A stretch of 64,000 nt of DNA from Phymorhynchus buccinoides (lineage: Eukaryota; Mollusca; Gastropoda; Neogastropoda; Raphitomidae), in the NCBI GenBank assembly GCA_017654935.2, contig CM065684.1, forward strand, positions 50,455,955 to 50,519,954. The letters are read 5' to 3'. The notes below the pieces were generated by a model. It was not told the origin of the DNA and did not search any database. It saw nothing but the letters and a program-made list of their open reading frames with translations. The first letter of the stretch is position 1. Every line of letters starts with the position of its first letter. Of this stretch, positions 22,116-35,095 are shown piece by piece. Made by a program: the position numbers and the translations under genes.

Positions 22116-22396
22116 AATTTTACCACTTAGACCCCCCCTCCCCCCCCCCCCCCCCCCCCCCCCCCCCATCAAAAGTAATAAAGAATGTCCCATATGTGTC
22201 TGTTGCAGATCAAGAGGACGTAAAAGCTTATTTAACGTTAAAGTTATAAATCAATTGTGTACCATCCATATGGTTTGGTTGCTGTTTTTGTCTGTGTTTC
22301 TTATTTCTTTTCTTTAAGTTACTTTATTGTACTGCTAAGTATACACTGATAAAAAGACTGAGATACTTTCTAGTCACATCAGATCAGTATTTCCAG

Positions 22397-22658
22397 CAAA
22401 GATATTCTAAAGGGGAAGATAGGCATCCGGTCTCTTTTCCCTATATGAGTAGTGAGGACAGAAACACTGGTTATGTCCCTTTTAAACGGGACACATTTTA
22501 CACGGCGATAGGCCAGTTGAATTCTCCGTTCAAATTACAGTCTGAGTTTTTGGATAGCCTGCACTGTGAAAAGTGTACTGTCCCCACTAACGATAACTCT
22601 ATCAGCCCGGTTCGCCGAGCTCTTAAGTAATCCATCTTACCCTTTTAGAATATCTTTG
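22397..22658 (+). mobile_element. MITE family P with 7-bp TSD, copy 1
   Basis: It starts caaagatattctaaaggg and ends cccttttagaatatctttg, inverted tips of ~22 bp. It is flanked by an exact tttccag duplication (22390-22396, 22659-22665). The inverted second copy is at 43355-43618. The open frame inside (22445-22630) has no known product. Confidence 0.92.
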
Positions 22659-22669
22659 TTTCCAGTACA

Positions 22670-23630
22670 CCAAGTATAATGTTCTTGTCCTTTTAAAAAC
22701 TATGCAACTCTGGACATCCTCTGTATTTTGTTCATTGGTCTGTTCAATATGGAAAAGCTGCGTTGGTTATCTTTCCTCTTTCTATGGTTAGGTCAAATCA
22801 TGCTTTATTTCAACAGTCGAGTCCTTTACTTCAGCTAACAAATGTGACAGTGCATGGGAAAAACAGACATAATGGACATTTGGCATAAATAAAGATTTGA
22901 TGGAACAAAGATTCCTTGTTAATATACAGAAAACCGAATTGAGTTATCTTGTCTAGTTTTTATTTTATAATTATTTGAACTTTGGCATTCGAAATAGATC
23001 ATTTGCAGAAATTGGGCATAGAAGATACAATTTTGCTTCTTTGTGTCTATTGACTTGATTTAGAAAACAATCAAATAAACAAAGAAATCATTCAAAATTG
23101 TCTTTCATTCTGTGGATACTGGTAGAACACATAAAAATAGACATAAATATGCCCTAAACAGAAAATTGATATTTTGGGGGGGGTTAACTATTTTTGGCTT
23201 TTGCTCAAAACATTCTGAGCGACATATAGGTTTTTCCCATGCACTATCATAAATGTTGATTGAGGAAGACAAAGCAGTCTTTTTTAGTTTGTTCTTGCGA
23301 TTTGAACAAAGGCATAACATTCTTTTTTTTTCTCTCTAAAATAGTAGTCACCATACTGTCTTAATGCCTTGAAATTAGTTTTTAAAAGCTTTCGTTCAGT
23401 AACTACATATTATACTGCCTTCCAAAAAGCCGCAAAAATGTTTATAAATGCTAAAAGTTTATGATCAAATAATTTTGGATCTGCAAGTCAATGCTGTTGA
23501 GCAATGTAATGCTGTGTTTCTCTCAAATGACTCCGCTTTTGTTGTTAAATTGATTTTGTGATTTTTTTAAACAAACTTTTCTCAATAAATGGTTACACTT
23601 TTGTTGGTATTGTGGTGTTTCTTAATTGAA
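22670..23630. other. AT-rich region, no gene seen
   Basis: No recognised exon, RNA gene or repeat; AATAAA-like hexamers occur but none is supported as a polyadenylation site. Confidence 0.45.
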
Positions 23631-23635
23631 GTAAG

Positions 23636-23812
23636 TTGTTGTCATACCCTGGCTAAAAGACTCCAAGGATCATCCCAACAGCGGAAGCACTTGAACACTA
23701 TCGCACAAGTGCATCAGCTATGGATGAGAACATTACGTGTGTGACCTTTTTTTTATTACCCCGCCACGTGGGCAGCCACACTCCGACGTTTGAAGTCGGT
23801 TAATAACTCTCA
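23636..23812 (+). mobile_element. Dispersed SINE-like family G, copy 1
   Basis: It begins gttgttgtcataccctggct and ends near cacactccgacgtttgaagt. It recurs at 25424-25590 and inverted at 48600-48800, where an (AAC)n tail is visible. Confidence 0.75.
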
Positions 23813-23814
23813 TT

Positions 23815-24216
23815 ACAGTGAAAGCCATTCTAATTGACATTATAATTATGTCAGCATGCAATTGTGTTTGTCCTCCATATCCAAAGGCTTTTGTGTTGTT
23901 CATGTGAATTACAAATCACTTCAACATTCTCTGGAAAGTCTGGTGAATTTGTTCTGTTTGCATATCTATGCTATAAACAAAATTAATTACAGTGGATTCC
24001 TGCTAACTCAAAAACGCTCGCAACTCGCATTTGGTCCCAGCTTAATAATCTTAATACGCTAAAAAGTCTTTTTAACTCAAATATTGGCTATCTCAAAATA
24101 AAATTTGTCCCTTCAATTTTCACTGTACTTAATTAGTGTTATGAAATAAGATAGTGAATTCAGAAAATATAAATAAAAACAGGGGAAGGAAGCTTGTTGA
24201 AGATAGAGCCACAGTA

Positions 24217-24260
<44 letters not shown>

Positions 24261-24720
24261 ATAAGGGCTTGATATGGGCCTCGTGGCCCTTGTATGCCCT
24301 GTCATTCTTCTTGTATCTTTATAATATTTTTTGTATTGGTGGTTTGCACATTTTCCTATGCTACAAATAAAGAAACAGGAATGGCCAATATTTGTATTCG
24401 TCAAATTCCTTATTTATAGCTGGATATATAGCTGGATGTTCACGGGGACATTCAGTCTGAATTTCTCTTGGATAAATCTGCTAAAGCATTAGCAATCTTA
24501 TAGAAGCTGCGAAGCAATTAAGGATGGAACAGAAAACTCTTCTGTCCTTCTCTTTCGCACCAGAGCACATATCTAAATATCATAGGTGCTACTCTTTCAG
24601 TTTTATACTGATTTCAGTATTTTTAATTTTACCAGAAACTGAACTTCATGTGTTTTTTAATTCATAATTTTTTTATTTTTTTTTACCACAAACGACTTGG
24701 GGCATTTTGAATTTACTTGT
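23815..24720. other. AT-rich region with (TAG)n
   Basis: A (GTA)14-like microsatellite lies at 24218-24259. No gene was seen. Confidence 0.5.
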
Positions 24721-24734
24721 TCTATCTTGGAAGT

Positions 24735-24945
24735 TTACAAAGGCAGTGTAATAATTTTACAAGGCTTATCAGACTCATAACTGTCTCTATCATTTTAACT
24801 GTCTGTCTCGTTATCTCTCTTAACTTGCCCCCCTGAATCGTCCGACGGGGCTCTGCCCCTGTACCCTGCCGGGGCCATGGTTCCCTGGACTCCTGCCTTT
24901 CAGGGTTTTTTTCATTTGGGGAGTTGCACCCATGAAATATGGACA
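24735..24945 (-). mobile_element. Dispersed element Q, unexpanded copy
   Basis: On the - strand: atttcatgggtgcaactccc, then gccccggcagggtacagggg cagagccccgtcggacgattc and ggggggcaagttaagagaga. It matches both flanks of the 36-bp array at 46495-47460 but holds the 36-bp module once. Confidence 0.85.
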
Positions 24946-24999
24946 CCTGAAACTCCAGATCAAATGATGTGCCTTTAGGTGCAATGTCTCTTCAATCAC

Positions 25000-25280
25000 T
25001 CAGACAGTTTCCTGTCAATTATGAGCGCAGATGCGTCATGCTGCCATTATGCGCTTAACTAAGAAATAGTTAGGCCCAGCAAGTCCGACTTCGGCTGGAG
25101 GAAATCTTTTTGAAAGTGTTTCGTGAAAAAAGGCAGGAAAATGGACCGGTAAGGCAGAAAGATAGTAGATGACAGTAAGCAAAGGGAAAAAGGAAGAGTC
25201 AAAGAGAGTGACAGATTAGAGGAAGTTACAAGCACAGAACTTCCAGAAGGTGGGGGAACTATTTATACAAAAGACATAAG
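25000..25280 (-). mobile_element. SINE family A, second 3' type
   Basis: The 5' half is the shared SINE A body; the 3' half instead reads gccgaagtcggacttgctgg and taactatttcttagttaagc on the - strand, as in 26523-26827. Confidence 0.75.
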
Positions 25281-25423
25281 TGCAATGTGAACAGCTAGCT
25301 TAATTTGACCCAACAGATGACTGTCTTTCACAAAAATTGGGGATTTTGCACATTTAAGTAGAATTTTTCATAATCATACTTCATCTTGTAAATAGCAAAT
25401 GTGATTCTATATTTTTGGAATGT

Positions 25424-25590
25424 TGTTGTTGTCTTACCCTGGCTTAAAGACTCCATGGATCGTCCCAACATCCGAAGCACTTGTACACTATGGTACAAAT
25501 GACCTTTTTTGATTACCCCGCCACATGGACAGACACACTCCGACTTCAGAGGAGTTTAGACTGATGATGTTATGCTAGGAGCTTGCCATG
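25424..25590 (+). mobile_element. SINE-like family G, copy 2
   Basis: gttgttgtcttaccctggct then aagactccatggatcgtccc and gattaccccgccacatggac, matching 23636-23812. Confidence 0.75.
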
Positions 25591-25594
25591 GCTA

Positions 25595-26490
25595 AAGACG
25601 ATCCCCGCATAACTATGCAGAACATAACATTTTGATGTAGCCTTGGTGTTCTTGCTTATGTCAATTGGTCTGACACAGCCTTATGCGAAGGTGACTATTT
25701 TTGGAATGAAACTATAAGTTAAGTGCACTTAAATGCATTTTTTATACCATGGTTGGTTTGTTCAGCCCGTCGTACATGGCGAAAGCCGATACGCGACGTT
25801 AAACTGAACTTCCATGCATTTTTTCTTCAACTAATATGGAATTGTAGTAAAGTTGTTTATGTGTTAACTACTTGTTGTTTGATACACACTTGTTTTGTAC
25901 TCTCTTCCCTTTGCCAACAGCAATAACGATGTGAAAATTGTTCTTGGCGCCACAGCGAGATATCCTATGCAAATACCTACTGGTGGAAAACACAAATTAT
26001 TGATGTTTCGACTTTTTTTAAACTCACGTTGGCAGGGATTTTCTTCTCACCCCCAACCCCCACCCCTCTTTAAGTTTTTTCATTCACCACAAATTGTGAC
26101 AAATAAAAAAAGAAGTCAATCACGACAAATCCAAGTTTATGATATAATTATCCAGATTGTATGTACATATTATTATTTTGCAACTCTTGTGGTTTGTGCA
26201 TTGTTCCATTTTGTGTGATTCTTTATGTACCGTTATGTCTCAGCTTATTTATGTGTGTTTGCTGAATTGTTTCACACGACAATATTTCAAAGTTTTTCTT
26301 TCATTCTTAATATTTTAAGTTTGCTGAGTTGTCATAGAATTACATTTCCCCCTCCCCTTGCTCTTATTATCACAATGGAACTGTCAGAGGGGCATTACAT
26401 TTTTAGTTTGGATGCAAATAAAATAAAGTACTATTTATTGTCGTTGGAGTGGAATGCCTGTAATGTGTGTGAAAGTAATGTTGATATTTA
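25595..26490. other. AT-rich region, no gene seen
   Basis: Short T-rich frames only. No recognised repeat or exon. Confidence 0.45.
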
Positions 26491-26495
26491 TGGTA

Positions 26496-26966
26496 CAGTG
26501 GAACCTCCCTTATAAGACCTCCCCCCCCATGGGGATACCGGGGGTCTTTCGTACAAATAGTTCCCCCACCTTCTGGAAGTTCTGTGCTTGTAACTTCCTC
26601 TAATTCTGTCACTCTCTTTGACTCTGCCTCTTCCCTTTGCTAACTGTCATCTGCTATCTTTCTATCTCACTGGTCCATTCTTTTGCCTTTTTTTCTATGA
26701 ATTCTTACAAAGATTTCTTCAGCCAAAGTCGGACATGCTGGGCCTATTTCTTAGTTAGGCGCATAACGGCAGCATGATGCATCTACACTCATATGACAGG
26801 AATCTGTCTAGCAAACGAAGAAGAAGAATAAGACCTCCCATTATAAGACTCCCTCCCACATAAGACCTACTTTTCTGAGACATTGCCCTTCTTTGTATTA
26901 AATCCCCTCCCTTATAAGACCTCATTTAGGATGATTTGTGAAGGTCTTATAAGGGAGGTTCCACTG
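26496..26966 (+). mobile_element. TIR element family E, interrupted by SINE A
   Basis: cagtggaacctcccttataa at the left and aagggaggttccactg at the right are inverse, with TA at the left flank. Internal ttataagacctcc modules repeat. A SINE divides it with an exact 11-bp duplication. Confidence 0.85.
26523..26827 (+). mobile_element. SINE family A, second 3' type, 11-bp TSD
   Basis: The duplication ataagacctcc is exact at 26512-26522 and 26828-26838. The head and body are SINE A; the 3' part reads cagccaaagtcggacatgct, agttaggcgcataacggcag and ends acgaagaagaaga. Confidence 0.92.
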
Positions 26967-27129
26967 TGTCTGTTTATTGTATTGGTTCATGTTGCACTGT
27001 TTTGTATTTTACTGCACTGTACTGCACTGTATTGTATTCTGACTTTAAATGTCACCGAGAAATCTCCCTTTAAGACTCAGGTTGATCTCAATCGGAGAGG
27101 ATGCTTTCTTTTTATAAAAAAAAATTAAA

Positions 27130-27475
27130 AAAATTTGCTGTCCCATCTTCTGGGCCGTAGTGGCCTTGCTCCCACGCCGCTCGCTCCGGTTTCCAACTCG
27201 CAGCCACACCCCGGTTTGTTCAAGTCGCAGAATCCGAAACCAGCAGTCCAAGGAGGGGGCGAATCTATGTTAGGCCGTCATGACATTAGGAGCGAATCTA
27301 TGTTAGGCCGTCAGGAGGCAACCAACCGAGGAGACACTGCACTGCTGCTTCCAAATGAAGCAAAGTCAAATTACAAGTTCTTTAGTATGGAGAGCATAAC
27401 ACTACTGCTGCAAAGTATCGAACCTGGGTACTTTTACTTATAACAAGAGCACTTTACCTCGGTGCCACCTTACAA
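27130..27475 (-). mobile_element. tRNA-headed SINE family C
   Basis: On the - strand, an A-box-like tggcaccgaggtaaagtgct and B-box-like caggttcgatactttgc start it. The body includes ctcggttggttgcctcctga and cctaacatagattcg (twice), and it ends cagaagatgggacagc followed by A/T-rich tail. It recurs at 40505-40790. Confidence 0.85.
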
Positions 27476-27479
27476 CTGA

Positions 27480-28400
27480 AAATGTTCTAAAGAATTCCTG
27501 TTATCAACAGTTATCTGCTTTTGTATATACCAGTTGCAAAAAGAACTGAGTTCAGATCAGATCAGATCAGATAATAGGGACGAGATGATATAGCCGTTAG
27601 GCTTTTAAAGTCCCATAATTTTTTCCATAAAATGTATTTTGCTTAATTGACAAGGTCGTCGATTGCTGTTTTTTGTTGAGGAATTAATTAATCATCATAT
27701 TCATATATTAGTTTATAGAGTTGCTTATTACTTTGCATAATAATTAGCTTCCAATTTAAGGTTTTTAGCCTTTGAATTGTTTTTGACTATGTAAACAACT
27801 TGATTACCTTTCAAATGCAGGGGAAATTATGTTACGACTTTGTTGGCATTCTTTTATAAGTGTGGTTTTACTGGTTGTGCCATTTTTTGTATGAAATTTA
27901 AGATCCAGTATGCAGAACAGTACTGCACTAAAATCTTTATCTGTAAATTTCAATAACTGGATGCATGTTGAAAAGACAACCACACTCATCACACTATTCT
28001 AAATTTCACAAGTATCCATACAAACAGTACACAATTTCATCATGTATCTTTCAAGTTTATTGTATAAAAAGAGTACAACCGAGATAAGAACGAATTCTCT
28101 GTACATTCTTTTCATTTATAATCTTTCACTGTTCTTTTAACATAAAATAATTATATAAAGGTACCGGTTGCCAAGCACGTCCGCACAAAAGCAAAAACCA
28201 CAGTAAATGAAACAAAACAATGTTTTTTTGCCATAAAACGTAAAACAATAAACATCTTTTAACTGGAATTGGAACAAATGCCACAACCTTTCAAAATCAC
28301 TGACAACACTGAGTAGATAAACAAAATGCGTAAATGTATCACTGTACAAGGATTAATATGCCATGCTCTAGCAAACTTCCAACCAAACACAACCTGACCC
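27480..28400. other. Possible meeting zone of the two transcription units
   Basis: No gene was seen. Composition on the + strand shifts from T-rich to A-rich in this interval. An AATAAA on the - strand (28056-28061) could be a PALS1 polyadenylation signal, unconfirmed. Confidence 0.35.
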
Positions 28401-28429
28401 ATTGCATTATAGTGAATGAATGAAAAATG

Positions 28430-28620
28430 CTGTTTTACGTCCTCTTGGTCTGGAACAGACACATATGGGACATTTGTAGATACAAAGATAGTGGGAACAA
28501 TACTGGAGGCAATGCCCGGAGGCAGTGCAACACCAGTAAAGTCCCGATTTTTTAACAGTGTAGCGGTAACCACGCCTCGGTTAAACCTCATCGGCTATGG
28601 TACCGCCACAATCTTACTGG
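28430..28620 (-). mobile_element. SINE-like family D, copy 1
   Basis: On the - strand, ggtgttgcactgcctccggg, attgttcccactatctttgt and gtgtctgttccagaccaaga lead to gacgtaaaacagcatttttc and an ATTC-repeat tail. A second copy lies at 32115-32250 in the same orientation. Confidence 0.75.
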
Positions 28621-28639
28621 TGATAGTCGTACAAGTATT

Positions 28640-29510
28640 GCATTATAGTACAAACAAATAAAACGTGTACTATTGCATTATAGTACAAATTTAAAAAAAA
28701 ATTTATTGGGCGCCTGGTAAAATGTTCCACTGGAGAAAAGGGTAAAATTCATGTACATTAAGAAGAAAATAATTATGATCAGAATAAAGCAGGGAAGTAA
28801 ACTTATGTTTTCCTACTGCTACAATTTTCGCATTCTAATTATTTTTACTATAAACATTACCAACTTGGATTGCATTTTTTTTCCATTTCATATCTTAGAC
28901 TTACTCTCCTACTCTTAATAAGAAGGGGAGGGGACTCTTGTCATACGAACTTCTTTTCAGTTACAAATATAGATTTATGATGGAAGATAAGGGTCAATAT
29001 GAATATGAGTTTATGACAAATACATCATTGCATGACTGGATTCAGTAGAGAAATATATGATTTTTTAAATCTGAATAACTTTATTTTGTCTTCAATTGAT
29101 ATGTAGTTTTTCGTAAATCTTTTTAAACAAAATGTCACCAAACAAGAGATCCTTTCACCTTTTGTTTTCTTATATAACCTGTGAATACACTTGTAGTTTT
29201 TTTTAATATTTCAAAACTGACAATATTTGTTTTCTGAAATCCTCAAAACAGACACTTCTAATATTGTTCATAACAAGATTCAATTCAATGACTTTGACAA
29301 GTTTACAACTGCACAACTGAAACCAGAAACTATATTAAAATGCTGTATTAAAACTAAATTTTGTAAAGCACACAATTTTGTTCATTACATTTACATTTAG
29401 TTCTATACAATACTGAAATGAAGTGGAGAACACTAAACAAAATGTGTTTCACATTATGAATTTCATGAGTGTTTTGTACTCCTTCCTTCAGATACAGACT
29501 TCTCAGTTTA
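28640..29510. other. A-rich region, no gene seen
   Basis: No exon, RNA gene or recognised repeat. Confidence 0.45.
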
Positions 29511-29514
29511 CATA

Positions 29515-29962
29515 TACCATATTTTTCAGACTATAAGGCGCACCCCCCAAATTTGACATGAAATTCAGATTTTGTTATTCTATTTTCCTACTATATTATT
29601 AGTCATAAGGCGCACGGGTCTTAGTCTGGGGAAACATTCATTTTCTTTCCGTGCCCCTTCTATCTGGAACTCCCTTCCTTATGAACTTCTTTCTGCTAAA
29701 TCTTTCAAAACAGCTCTAAAAACTCACCTCTTCCAGCAATACTTCTGATTTCTTTCTCGTCCTGTTTTCTGCCTAATAAAGCTGTGTTGTGTGTGGGTGC
29801 GTGCGCGTGATGTTTAGGATAGTTGATATTTTAGTTGTTTATGTAATTGTTTTATGTTTGAAAAGCGCCGTGAGCTCAAAAGAGAAAGGGCGCTCTAAAA
29901 ATGTTTATTATTATTATTACATGTGTAAAAAAGTATTGCCTTATAATCCGAAAAATATGGTA
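29515..29962 (+). mobile_element. MITE 'ACTATAAGGCGC', interrupted by LINE end
   Basis: taccatatttttcagactat at the left and ccgaaaaatatggta at the right are inverse. The middle is interrupted by a non-LTR retroelement 3' end (about 29634-29925). Confidence 0.85.
29634..29925 (+). mobile_element. 5'-truncated LINE with reverse-transcriptase C-terminus
   Basis: The frame 29641-29748 reads FSFRAPSIWNSLPYELL, then SAKSFKTALKTHLFQQYF and TGA. 'R-PS-WNSLP...-SFK..LKTHLF' is the usual C-terminus of invertebrate non-LTR reverse transcriptases. A 3' UTR with gaaaagcgccgtgagctc and an ATT-repeat tail follows. Confidence 0.85.
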
Positions 29963-30637
29963 CATAGCAGAGCTGGTCATACATATCTATAAAGTTTGGG
30001 GCAACATTCTGTATTCATGAGTATTACTAATTTCAAGCAATCCTATTTTTAAGGGCCATCTATTCTGTCTCCTGGTGCTAAACATACTTTCTCAAGCGTT
30101 GACATGTATTCAAGACTTGTGCCAGCTCAGCTAATGAAAAGCATTGAAAAAAGTCAGGCCACTTAAAGAATATTGCCTTTATTAATATTATGTGAAACCG
30201 TTACTTTCCTGCGTTTCAACCCATTTTAAAATCACACTCTCTCATCATTCTATACAAACAACGCTCTGACATAGATAGACGCATGAGGTATAAATTGACT
30301 TGCTGACTAGCAAAGTCATTCTCACAATGGATATCTTTTTGTTTTAAATCAGACTCAAGGAACATGCATCACTTCAATAGGAAACGTACCATCACAATCT
30401 CTCCCATATCCTCTGTTCTGCGGCCAAACTTTTGAGGATCACGTCTACTGAAATCTTTGCGTATGCCGTTTGTATGCTCACCACTAATGCATCCTCTCTC
30501 AGTCTCCACAGACTTTAGATCACAGTCAACTTCTCTCCGTTTCTCATCACAAAACTGATACGACTTAAGAAAATTATATGAAAGAAAGGACAACGTTTTG
30601 GAAGAGGCTAGCAATGCACACAACTCAAAAATGATAT

Positions 30638-30757
30638 TGTTGGTGAAATTCAAAAACCTCGTATCTCAATGTTGGTAGTTTTGAGAAAAATGAAAAAAAT
30701 AATTTTTAAAAATTAACCGCGTTTACCACAATTGATTAACTATGATGAATATGTTTT
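30638..30757 (+). repeat. Dispersed repeat L, copy 2
   Basis: Direct match to 5325-5445 (gtgaaattcaaaaacctcgt to attgattaactatgatgaat). Confidence 0.75.
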
Positions 30758-30759
30758 TA

Positions 30760-32110
30760 AAAAAAGACAAATCATGATAATGAACATATTTGTGGAATGG
30801 AGTCAATGTATTTCACAGATAAATGCTAAGAACAAAAGGAAAGAAAAGTTCTGCTTCAAATTAAAACTTTACGAAAAATTGCAAATTTGCAAATCCACAA
30901 CCAAAAATGACATAGATCTGGATCTGACGATCAAAGTTGTCTTTTGATTAAAGACGGAAGGCACAATATCACAAAATTAAGTTCCCGTTAATTGATATTA
31001 CATTTACCCCCACAAATTCAAAACAACAACAAAAACTTGCTTGATATTTCATGTAACTGCTTGTTGGCATGTAACACACCTTCATATGAAAACAACTGGT
31101 TCTGATCATCCTTGGGCAAAACGCAGGTGGAAATTCTAATATATTTACATATTTAGCCTGCACTGTCTTCTTTTACTTTCAGCTTATTTATTGGTTAACA
31201 GGCATAAAGGAGAAGGTATTAAAATTGAAATTTTTAAACATGAGATTAAAGATGGAGTAATGTGTTTCACTTTGTTTAAAATGTTGATTTGTTTCCCAGG
31301 CTTCTCTGTAGTTTACCAATGACATGTTGTGCCATTCCTTTGCTTTTCAGCACAATTTAGAAATGCTCGATTCACAGCTATCACCTTGGGAGATAGAACT
31401 TACAAGTAGATCTAGGATGGCGTGAACCAAAAAGAAAGTTCAGTTTCACAAAGGATCAAACCCTCAAATTGGTAACCTAAAAAAATGATAATTTCAACAG
31501 AAATGAATTAAAGAAGAGATACAACAGTTACAAAACCCGCACGAAAGCTGGAAGAAAACAGCACAAACTATCCTATTCTGCATGTTTTTCACGACACACA
31601 GAGAACAGGACTGTGTAAATGCTACCTTCTTGGGTGAAGCCTCTCATGCATGAAAAATGTGCAGCCAAAATGATACATGATGTATGGCTCCAACCCACCT
31701 GCGTTCCAACGGAAGTGTCGCCATTTTAGTCCTTATTTGTGTGTAAACAAAGTGAAAATGTTATCTAAATGTGTAAAGAACATCCAGATGTTATAAATAC
31801 AGTTTAGATAAGTTTCGAATTGGAACAGCCAAATACGCAGCATCGATCTGGCATTTTTCAAAAAAAGGTAAGGACTAAGATGGCGGTCTCCCATAATATG
31901 GCGCTCCTTGTGGCCGGATATGACGACACGTGGGTACCAGCCATACCCAAGGTCTGTTAAGAAAATGCACAACACAAATGCTTAGCAGTACCAAGAACTG
32001 CAAATACAGTTATACACATACCATGATCTCTGCTGCTAGTGTTTAGTTTGTAGTCTGACTTTGAACAGCCTTTACATCTTTCTTTTTTATGTGAGAGCTT
32101 GTAAAGTTAC
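30760..32110. other. A-rich region, no gene seen
   Basis: No recognised feature. An open frame at 30369-30653 on the - strand, just beside it, has a mixed composition but no family I recognise. Confidence 0.4.
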
Positions 32111-32114
32111 GTGA

Positions 32115-32250
32115 AAATCTGTTTTACGTGAAATAAACGTCCTCCAGTCTGGAACAGACACATATAGGACACTAGTAGATGTAAAGATGGTGGGAACGAT
32201 CCTGGAGGCAATGCCCAGAGGCAGTGCAACACCAGGAAATTTTTTTTTTT
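32115..32250 (-). mobile_element. SINE-like family D, copy 2
   Basis: Matches 28430-28560 (ggtgttgcactgcctctggg, gcctccaggatcgttcccac, gtgtctgttccagactgg) on the - strand. Confidence 0.75.
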
Positions 32251-32867
32251 TAACAATACAGATATGTATATTATTCATATATATGCTTGTAAAGTTACAT
32301 TCTTGGCCTTGTGTTATACTTATAGTGCTGGATCCACAATCACAGAGCATTGAGAAAAAATTACAACGGTTGTTAATCAAATTTAGAATAGGAACAAAAA
32401 CCACAAACACACACACACAAAAACAGAGGCCTCCTCCCCAAAACAAAACAAACAACAAAAGCAACAACAAAATCAAACAACAAAAGCCAACGAAAAGTTA
32501 GTAATAGTATGCAATGTTTCATTCTAGCATTTTGCATAAATTTCAAATGATTTGTCATTCAAAAATGAGAAATGCATATACTTTTGTTCAATAATACGAA
32601 CGGCTAAGGGCAGTAGTTTGGTTCACACACACACACACACATGCACCCACCCACACACTTCAAAATCAGGATGCTTAGAGATAACAAACACATTTTAAAT
32701 ATCTAATTTCATGAAGTGTATGAAAGGAAAAACAGATACCGGTACATTGTTTTGCTCACATAAATGGTACGCCAACTCTTCATTACCATGCCTGACGATT
32801 CCAAAACAAATTGTGTTGAAACATTGTTTACATAGTAAGATCCTAAGAAAGAAACCAAAGAAGCGCG

Positions 32868-33502
32868 CATACACACCACTAAATGTTTCCGTACGGAAAC
32901 CCCGTGAATAAGTAAAAGAAAGAAGGAAAAAAATAAGCAAAGTCGAAATTGAAACCCAAAACAAAGATTCAATCACAGAAATAAAACAAGTCATGACGTT
33001 TTGTGCTCAACCCGTTGTCCAGTGCTAAAAATAAATATGACATAGCGACACACATGACGTAAACAACTTGTGATGCAGTGATAAAATTGACGATGGACAG
33101 TGACATCACTTTAAGTAAAAATGATAAACTTACTATGACCAATATGAAATAAAGATCTACAAGACTGGATTGTCCCAAACAAAAACATTGTAGACTAGAT
33201 GACAAAAAAAGGTATCCTTGCATTAAATTTAATTATATTTATATTCTCTCTCATTTTTCCACTCTCTCTCTCATTCTCTATTTCTTTTACATTCTCCCTC
33301 TCTTTTCTTACATGGACCTAAAGTGTATATGCATAACCTTAAAGCTAACTGTATGTGCATTCATCAATTAGTATGACGCATTATGAAAAGATGAGAAACA
33401 AATGGAAGAATATAAAAATCTATAATAAATCGCAATGCACTCGACACTACGCTATACTAAGTACACACCCCTACACCCTTCTCTACCTTCACCACACACA
33501 CA

Positions 33503-33533
<31 letters not shown>

Positions 33534-33812
33534 ACAGTCACACACACACAGTCACACACACACATAACTCACATATACACACATATATTAACAAACATAT
33601 AAATATAAGCACACATAGACATACATAAAACACAATATAACCATACACACAATGATTTTTGTACATATACACACATGTATATACCAACACAGAAATTTCT
33701 TTGTTTCTTCCAAAAAAATAAGCACACACGCTTATACATGGAAACGCATCCACTTATTTTTTCCTTCTTTCCGGGGTTTCCGTACAGAAACATTTAGTTG
33801 CGTGTGCGTGTG
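32868..33812. mobile_element. Element family I with self-palindromic termini, long copy
   Basis: The left end actaaatgtttccgtacgga and right end ccgtacagaaacatttagt are inverse, and each terminus itself contains the palindrome tttccgtacggaaa. The interior holds (CA)n. A short copy is at 50030-50180. Confidence 0.6.
33490..33570 (+). repeat. (CA)n microsatellite
   Basis: CA runs interrupted by gt, within the family I element. Confidence 0.9.
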
Positions 33813-34176
33813 CCGACACTTGAAGAAACCAGAAAAAAAGAAACAATTTAAACTTAACTCAAAGTCAAACATGCATAAAAACATTCCACTTCCATGACTA
33901 AATTTGAATGAGCATTTACGAAGTGCTTGCTCAAATGTTTCACTTTCAAACAAAATGCAACAGAGCAATGCATAGCAATGTCCATACCATTATCAATGTT
34001 CACAGGTAGGCAGAGTTGCAGTTTAAGTACCCCTCACCAAATAGTCTCAATAAAAACTGTCACTAACAAGCAGCATTCCGCCTTGCTGGGGAAAGGGACA
34101 GGGTCAGTATCAGGTTGGGATTAGTTTCATAAAGGGTTAAGCTGAAAGAACCACACGTTGAGATTGAAAGCCATAC

Positions 34177-34221
34177 TCCCCCTGTGGGGATACTGGCGTG
34201 TGTGTGTGTGTGTGTGTATCA

Positions 34222-34262
<41 letters not shown>

Positions 34263-34567
34263 TGTGTGTGTCTTCCAAACAAATAGTTCCATCTTCTGGA
34301 AGTTCTGTGCTTGTAACTTCCTCTAATCTGTCTCTCTCTTTGAATCTGCCTTTTCTCTTGCTTTGTGTCATCTACTATCTTTGATTTTTTGGGCCCATTT
34401 TCCTGCCTTTTTTCAACAAAAAAATCTTCCATACAGTTTTCTCCTTTGAGCTCATCCGAAATCAGAATGTGTCAGCTGAATGCAGCGAGGACACCAGTGA
34501 AAACTGGAAAACGGACACATACATACCCATTGTGGCCTTTTGGTCTGGGAACGCAGAAGAAGAAGAA
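34177..34567 (+). mobile_element. SINE family A with internal (GT)n, 11-bp TSD
   Basis: The duplication gaaagccatac is exact at 34166-34176 and 34568-34578. A (GT)n of about 75 bp has replaced the usual cgggggtctttcg segment near the head. Confidence 0.92.
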
Positions 34568-35095
34568 GAAAGCCATACAGATGAGACATTGAGAGGGTGT
34601 CTAAATTGCATCTTTGCGCACAAGTAACTCGACATTTCGGTTCTGAAAATCCATGACAATCATAACTTTATTCATGTATTATTACTAATACTAGCAGGGG
34701 ATAAAAAAAAGTCTATTTGATCTGCTTAACCACCCCCTTTGGACACAAGTAACATTACTGGACATACAGATAATTTTCTTACTAAGAAACAGTGCTGCCT
34801 GAACGTTAGTTATCAATTAAGTCACTCATCAAATACAAGAAACACTTTAAAATCAAATGCCAGAAATTGTGTTACGGATATATATGCATAAAACATATGT
34901 TCAATGTATTAAGCATAATTTTCCTTTGCTGAATTAAAGAAAAAAGGATGATAATTCATATTTGAATGACACTATCTTGTCAAGTAATTTTGGAAGTTGA
35001 AACAGATAGTCATTCAAAGTATTTCACTATCTTCTCAGAATCAATGCCAATGAAAAAGGAAATGGAGCATATTGTAAAAAAAAAAAGTGAAACAA

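Noticed and set aside
22445..22630. 61-codon frame
   Set aside because: It lies wholly inside the 7-bp-TSD MITE; the other copy of the element does not preserve it as a gene.
30369..30653. 94-codon minus-strand frame with mixed composition
   Set aside because: No splice partners, no recognised family, and located in likely non-coding sequence downstream of PALS1. A protein search would settle it.
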